A stretch of 64,000 nt of DNA from the NCBI GenBank assembly GCA_016109435.1, contig JAEILR010000002.1, positions 62,001 through 126,000 on the forward strand, written 5' to 3'. Of the stretch, positions 60,872 through 64,000 are shown in pieces (positions within the stretch are counted from its first letter, which is position 1; each line of letters opens with the position of its first letter). Source of the DNA: Methanomassiliicoccus sp. Lineage in GTDB: Archaea > Thermoplasmatota > Thermoplasmata > Methanomassiliicoccales > Methanomassiliicoccaceae. A program made the position numbers and the translations under genes. The notes under the pieces were generated by a model. That model saw nothing but the letters and a program-made list of their open reading frames with translations, ran no database searches and was not told the DNA's origin.

Positions 60872-61626
60872 CACTGCACCTCCTGCATGGTCAGGGCGTC
60901 CTTGGGACAGACCTCTACGCAGGTCTCGCAGGACACGCACTTCTCATTGTCTATGAGCGGCCGCTTGATCGGCCTGCCCTTCTCGTTAACGCCCACTTCC
61001 TTCATGACGATCGCGTCCACCGGGCAGTCCTTGGCGCACCGGGAGCAGCTGATGCACTTCTTGTCCTCCAGTATGGGGAGGTCCTTGTTCTCGACATGGG
61101 GGCGGGGCGCCACTTCCTTCTTCTTTAGCTCGGACGGCAGCACCTCGAGGATGTGGACCTCGTTCCCGGGGACCCCGGCGAACTGCAGCTTGTAGGGATC
61201 GTAGATCATCTCTTCCCTGGTGTAGGCTGCCAGCTCGTACTCCGGCGTCACGATCATGGCGTCGGTAGGGCAGTACTCGGCGCAATAGCCGCACATCATG
61301 CACCGGCCGAGGTTGAGCTTGGGCCGCTTGACCTTGGCCGGCGGCTTTCCCTCCTCGTGCTTCAGATCATCGACCTCCACCAGCTCGATGCACTTGGTGG
61401 GGCACTGGCGCATGCAGATGCCGCAGCCGATGCACTTGTCGAAGATCAGGCCCGGCCGCCCGCGGAACACGTCGGGAAGCATGACCTTCTCCCACGGGTA
61501 CTGGACGGTGTTGGGCCGGTTGATCGTTGCCTTGATGGTCTGCTTTGCAGTGAGCATCATGGGCTTCAGGACGTAGGCGGTGAGGCCGAACTCCTTCTCC
61601 CTCTTGGATTTCTTATCTTTGGCCAT
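60871..61626 (-). CDS. fpoI: Fpo/Nuo-type complex subunit I with four [4Fe-4S] motifs
   Basis: A 251-aa FpoI-like protein. The normal two [4Fe-4S] motifs lie at C65-C75 and C109-C119 after GRPGLIFDKCIGCG. After a linker, two further motifs appear at C191-C201 (CISCSRCAKDCP) and C230-C240 (CVSCETCVEVCP), making a C-terminal 2x[4Fe-4S] ferredoxin fusion. Usual FpoI/NuoI is about 130-180 aa with two clusters. The extra domain may dock ferredoxin or replace a missing input module such as FpoF. Next in order after fpoH. Confidence 0.93.
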   Translation of the reverse strand: MAKDKKSKREKEFGLTAYVLKPMMLTAKQTIKATINRPNTVQYPWEKVMLPDVFRGRPGLIFDKCIGCGICMRQCPTKCIELVEVDDLKHEEGKPPAKVKRPKLNLGRCMMCGYCAEYCPTDAMIVTPEYELAAYTREEMIYDPYKLQFAGVPGNEVHILEVLPSELKKKEVAPRPHVENKDLPILEDKKCISCSRCAKDCPVDAIVMKEVGVNEKGRPIKRPLIDNEKCVSCETCVEVCPKDALTMQEVQ

Positions 61627-62718
61627 TCAGAACCACCCCATGGTCTTGAGGGCTATGGCGATGGCAATATTGACCACCGTCAGGGGGAGCAGACGCTTCC
61701 ATCCCAGGTTCAGGATCTGGTCGGTCCTGACCCGGGGCAGGGCGCCCCTCACCCAGATGAATATGCCGAACACCATGAACATCTTCAGCAGGAACCACAG
61801 TCCATCGGGCACGAACCCTAGGAATCCGGGCATGTCCCATCCGCCCAGGAACAGGAGGGCGGCAAGGGCCGAGCCGACGAATCCACGGGCGTACTCGGAC
61901 ATCATGATCAGTCCGAACCTCATGCCGCCGTACTCAGTACCCCAGCCTTCGACCAGTTCGGCCTCGGCCTCGGGAAGGTCGAAAGGCACCCTTTCGACCT
62001 CGGCGATCATGGATATCAGGAAGGTGAAGAACCCGATGATCAGCGGAACAACCAACCAGATGTGGTCTTGCTGGTATTGCACGATCTCGAAGAAGTTCAG
62101 GCTGCCGGTGAGGATGACCACCGCGACCACGGAGAACAGCAGAGGCACCTCGTAAGAGATGATCTGGGCGGCCGCACGCATGCCGCCGATAAGGGTGTAC
62201 TTGTTGTTCGACGCCCACCCTCCCAGGAGCACCGCGAACGGCACTACTCCGAAGAGAGCAAAGGTGAGCAGAACGCCCAGCTCGGAGTTGGACACGTAGA
62301 AGCCAGTGCTATAGGGTATGGTCACGAACATCAACAGGGAGGTCCCGATGATGATGACCGGGGCAGCGTTGTACACCAGCTCATCCGCCGCTTCGGGGAT
62401 GATGATCTCCTTGACCAGCACCTTGAACGCGTCGGCGAAGTTCTGGAACAGACCGATCGGACCGACCTGGGTACCGCGACGGTCCATCAGCCGGCCGAGG
62501 GTCTTCCTCTCCTGCCAGATCAACGTGATTGATACTAACATCCCGACGACGAAGACGATCAGCGCCACGATCAGGATGGTGACGAAGTTCAGGACCCCGG
62601 AGCTTCCCAGCCAGCTCTGGAGGCTATGGAACCCCAGCCATCCGATGATGGCCCCGATGATGTCCACCATCAGCCAGTGAACGAGACCGCCCAGTAATTG
62701 CCAGATATCGAGGATCAT
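61627..62718 (-). CDS. fpoH: Fpo/Nuo-type complex subunit H
   Basis: Membrane subunit connecting the peripheral arm to the ion-pumping arm, 363 aa, about 8-9 helices. Typical motifs are QERKTLGRLMDRRGTQVGPI, FQNFADAFKVLVKEIIIPEA and AEVERVPFDLPEAEAELVEG. Stop is directly before fpoI's start. Confidence 0.96.
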   Translation of the reverse strand: MILDIWQLLGGLVHWLMVDIIGAIIGWLGFHSLQSWLGSSGVLNFVTILIVALIVFVVGMLVSITLIWQERKTLGRLMDRRGTQVGPIGLFQNFADAFKVLVKEIIIPEAADELVYNAAPVIIIGTSLLMFVTIPYSTGFYVSNSELGVLLTFALFGVVPFAVLLGGWASNNKYTLIGGMRAAAQIISYEVPLLFSVVAVVILTGSLNFFEIVQYQQDHIWLVVPLIIGFFTFLISMIAEVERVPFDLPEAEAELVEGWGTEYGGMRFGLIMMSEYARGFVGSALAALLFLGGWDMPGFLGFVPDGLWFLLKMFMVFGIFIWVRGALPRVRTDQILNLGWKRLLPLTVVNIAIAIALKTMGWF

Positions 62719-62723
62719 TCAGA

Positions 62724-63809
62724 TCACCTATCCGTCTCGCCCATGCACACATCGACCATACCCATGATCGACGGGACGTCGGCGATCTTGTATCCCTTGA
62801 GCATATGGGGGGATGACGACAGTATCACGAACAGCGGGCTCCTGACCTTGAGGCGGTAGGGCTTGTCGGTGCCGTCACCTATCACGTAAATCAGGCTCTC
62901 CCCGCGGGGGTCCTCCATCCTGGCCATCCCGGTGCCGACCGGCGCGTTGCGGGGCGGCTTTACCCGGACGGGCCCGGACTTGGGCATCTTCTTGAGGATA
63001 TCCCTCACGATCTGGACGGACATCTTCATCTCTTCTATGCGGACGCGGTAACGGGCGTACACATCGCCCTCCTCCTCGACGCACATATGCCAGTCCAGCT
63101 CGTCGTAGACCTCGTAGGGGTCGTTGTGGCGGATATCGTTCTTCACGCCGCTGGCCCTCATCGTCGGTCCGGTGATGCCAAGGTTGATGCAGTCCTTGGC
63201 CGACATGATGGCCAGGTCCTCCATCCTCATGCGGAAGACCTTGTTGCGGTCCACCAGGTCCTCGTACTCCTTGATCCTCGGCTCGAAGTAGTCAAGGGTC
63301 CTGACCAGGTCCCTCTCCCAGTTGGGAGGGGCCTCGTTCCTGACGCCGCCGATGCGGCAGTAGTTATAGGTCATCCGGGCGCCGCACAGGGCCTGGAAGA
63401 GGTCCAGGAACATCTCCCTCTCCCTGATGGCGTAAAGGAAGATCGTAAGGTTGCCGAGGTCCGGCCCGATGGCCGCCAGCCACATGAGGTGGTTACCGAT
63501 CCTCTGGAGCTCGTCGGACATGGCCCGTATGTACTTGGCCCTCTCCGGCACCTCCACTCCCATAAGGTCCTCCGCGGCCATGCAGTACACGTGGCTCCAG
63601 GTGAAGGAGGAACCGTAGCACAACCTGTCGGCCATGGGGATGATGGTGGGATAGCGGCGGTCCTCGACCATCTTCTCCCAGCCGCGGTGAAGGTATCCGA
63701 TGACCGGCTCGGCGTCGGTGATGGTCTCACCGTCGACCTTGATCCTCAGATTCCACAGCCCATGGGTCATGGGGTGCTGAGGACCCATGTTGATCCACAT
63801 CTCTGCCAT
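62724..63809 (-). CDS. fpoD: Fpo/Nuo-type complex subunit D
   Basis: Catalytic quinone-site-type subunit of the peripheral arm, 361 aa, related to [NiFe]-hydrogenase large subunits but lacking their Ni-ligand cysteines. NMGPQHPMTHGLWNLRIKVD, RLCYGSSFTWSHVYCMAAED and the end VPSIMGMVDVCMGETDR are NuoD markers. In this complex the electron acceptor may be methanophenazine-like or unknown. Confidence 0.96.
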   Translation of the reverse strand: MAEMWINMGPQHPMTHGLWNLRIKVDGETITDAEPVIGYLHRGWEKMVEDRRYPTIIPMADRLCYGSSFTWSHVYCMAAEDLMGVEVPERAKYIRAMSDELQRIGNHLMWLAAIGPDLGNLTIFLYAIREREMFLDLFQALCGARMTYNYCRIGGVRNEAPPNWERDLVRTLDYFEPRIKEYEDLVDRNKVFRMRMEDLAIMSAKDCINLGITGPTMRASGVKNDIRHNDPYEVYDELDWHMCVEEEGDVYARYRVRIEEMKMSVQIVRDILKKMPKSGPVRVKPPRNAPVGTGMARMEDPRGESLIYVIGDGTDKPYRLKVRSPLFVILSSSPHMLKGYKIADVPSIMGMVDVCMGETDR

Positions 63810-64000
63810 TTACTTCCCTCCCTTGTTGCAGTCCTTCCTCATGGGGAAGAAGGTGTAGTCCTCTGGGAGCAGCAGCCTCTCCAGCCGGGGATGGTCGTTG
63901 AATATGATGCCGAACATGTCGTAGGCCTCCCTCTCATGCCAGTTGGCGCCTTCCCATAAGGGGGTCACCGAATCGACCCGGGGGTCGTCACGGGGAAGGT
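63810..64000 (-). CDS. fpoC: Fpo/Nuo-type complex subunit C (partial, cut by window end)
   Basis: Only the last 62 codons are present. [20 protein letters not shown] and then RLLLPEDY are the NuoC C-terminal motif, followed by [14 protein letters not shown] and TAA. It ends next to the fpoD start. The 5' end and fpoB/A lie outside the window. Confidence 0.9.
   Translation of the reverse strand, partial: LPRDDPRVDSVTPLWEGANWHEREAYDMFGIIFNDHPRLERLLLPEDYTFFPMRKDCNKGGK

Noticed and set aside
1-64000. CRISPR arrays, insertion sequences, integrases or att sites
   Set aside because: No regularly spaced repeats, transposase motifs or tRNA-flanking integrase genes were seen; decay is limited to two relic genes.

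Overview
The window is a GC-rich, gene-dense archaeal chromosome segment. It carries archaeal information-processing genes (PCNA, TFS, TBP, Alba, exosome Csl4, Nob1, a CPSF-type RNase), archaeal lipid genes (polyprenyl synthase and two geranylgeranyl reductases), and methanogen-type energy genes: HdrB, HdrC, an HdrD-like protein, MvhD and a ten-gene Fpo/Nuo-type operon. A euryarchaeon of the Thermoplasmatota is most likely, probably Methanomassiliicoccales. That assignment is inference, resting on an fpo operon with hdr and mvhD genes, a TPP riboswitch, and many promoters whose TATA box lies about 25 nt before the start codon (leaderless transcripts). No mcr or methyltransferase gene lies in the window to prove it.

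Layout. 1-8.7 kb: PolX, glutamate dehydrogenase, a Bat-type regulator, Alba, a DUF835 protein, a Cys-rich unknown, a Taw2-type tRNA enzyme and a geranylgeranyl reductase. 8.7-16.7 kb: split transketolase with transaldolase, PCNA, TFS, a membrane protein, a YjbQ protein, a CPSF-like nuclease and NadC. 16.7-19.9 kb: two small Hdr-like units without HdrA. 20-23.7 kb: a radical-SAM activase and three tandem KaiC-like ATPases. 23.8-31 kb: Hsp20, a long KamA-like enzyme, tRNA-Val, a BFD-type ferredoxin, a relic FAD enzyme, a TPP-riboswitch-controlled thiM/MTH1187/thiE operon, an acetyltransferase and TBP.

31-41 kb: a RavA/ViaA-like pair whose ATPase carries a perfect C2H2 finger motif, a cyclase, an Nramp relic, an F420-type oxidoreductase with a GH15 glycosidase, a 29-residue membrane peptide, the aromatic-pathway aldolase and an ABC-2 exporter. 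41-45 kb: a strongly structured intergenic element followed by a cassette of two CobW-type GTPases flanking a Cys-rich winged-helix protein with a palindromic promoter. 44.5-48.7 kb: an Lrp regulator and the three-part archaeal glutamate synthase. 49-54.7 kb: RNA-processing, thiolation and lipid genes. 55-64 kb: fpoN-M-L-K-J2-J1-I-H-D-C on the minus strand, with fpoC cut by the window edge.

How the genes work together. GDH and split GOGAT serve nitrogen assimilation. Transketolase and transaldolase feed pentose and aromatic precursors, and the aldolase at 38.5 kb starts the archaeal aromatic route. Fpo would pump ions using reduced ferredoxin; its FpoI subunit here has four rather than two [4Fe-4S] motifs. 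The Hdr/MvhD-like proteins suggest a soluble thiol/disulfide or flavin-linked electron module. The strongest candidates for undescribed biology are the 41.1-44.3 kb RNA/CobW/Cys-rich regulator locus, the four-cluster FpoI, the HdrA-less Hdr units and the zinc-finger RavA-like ATPase.
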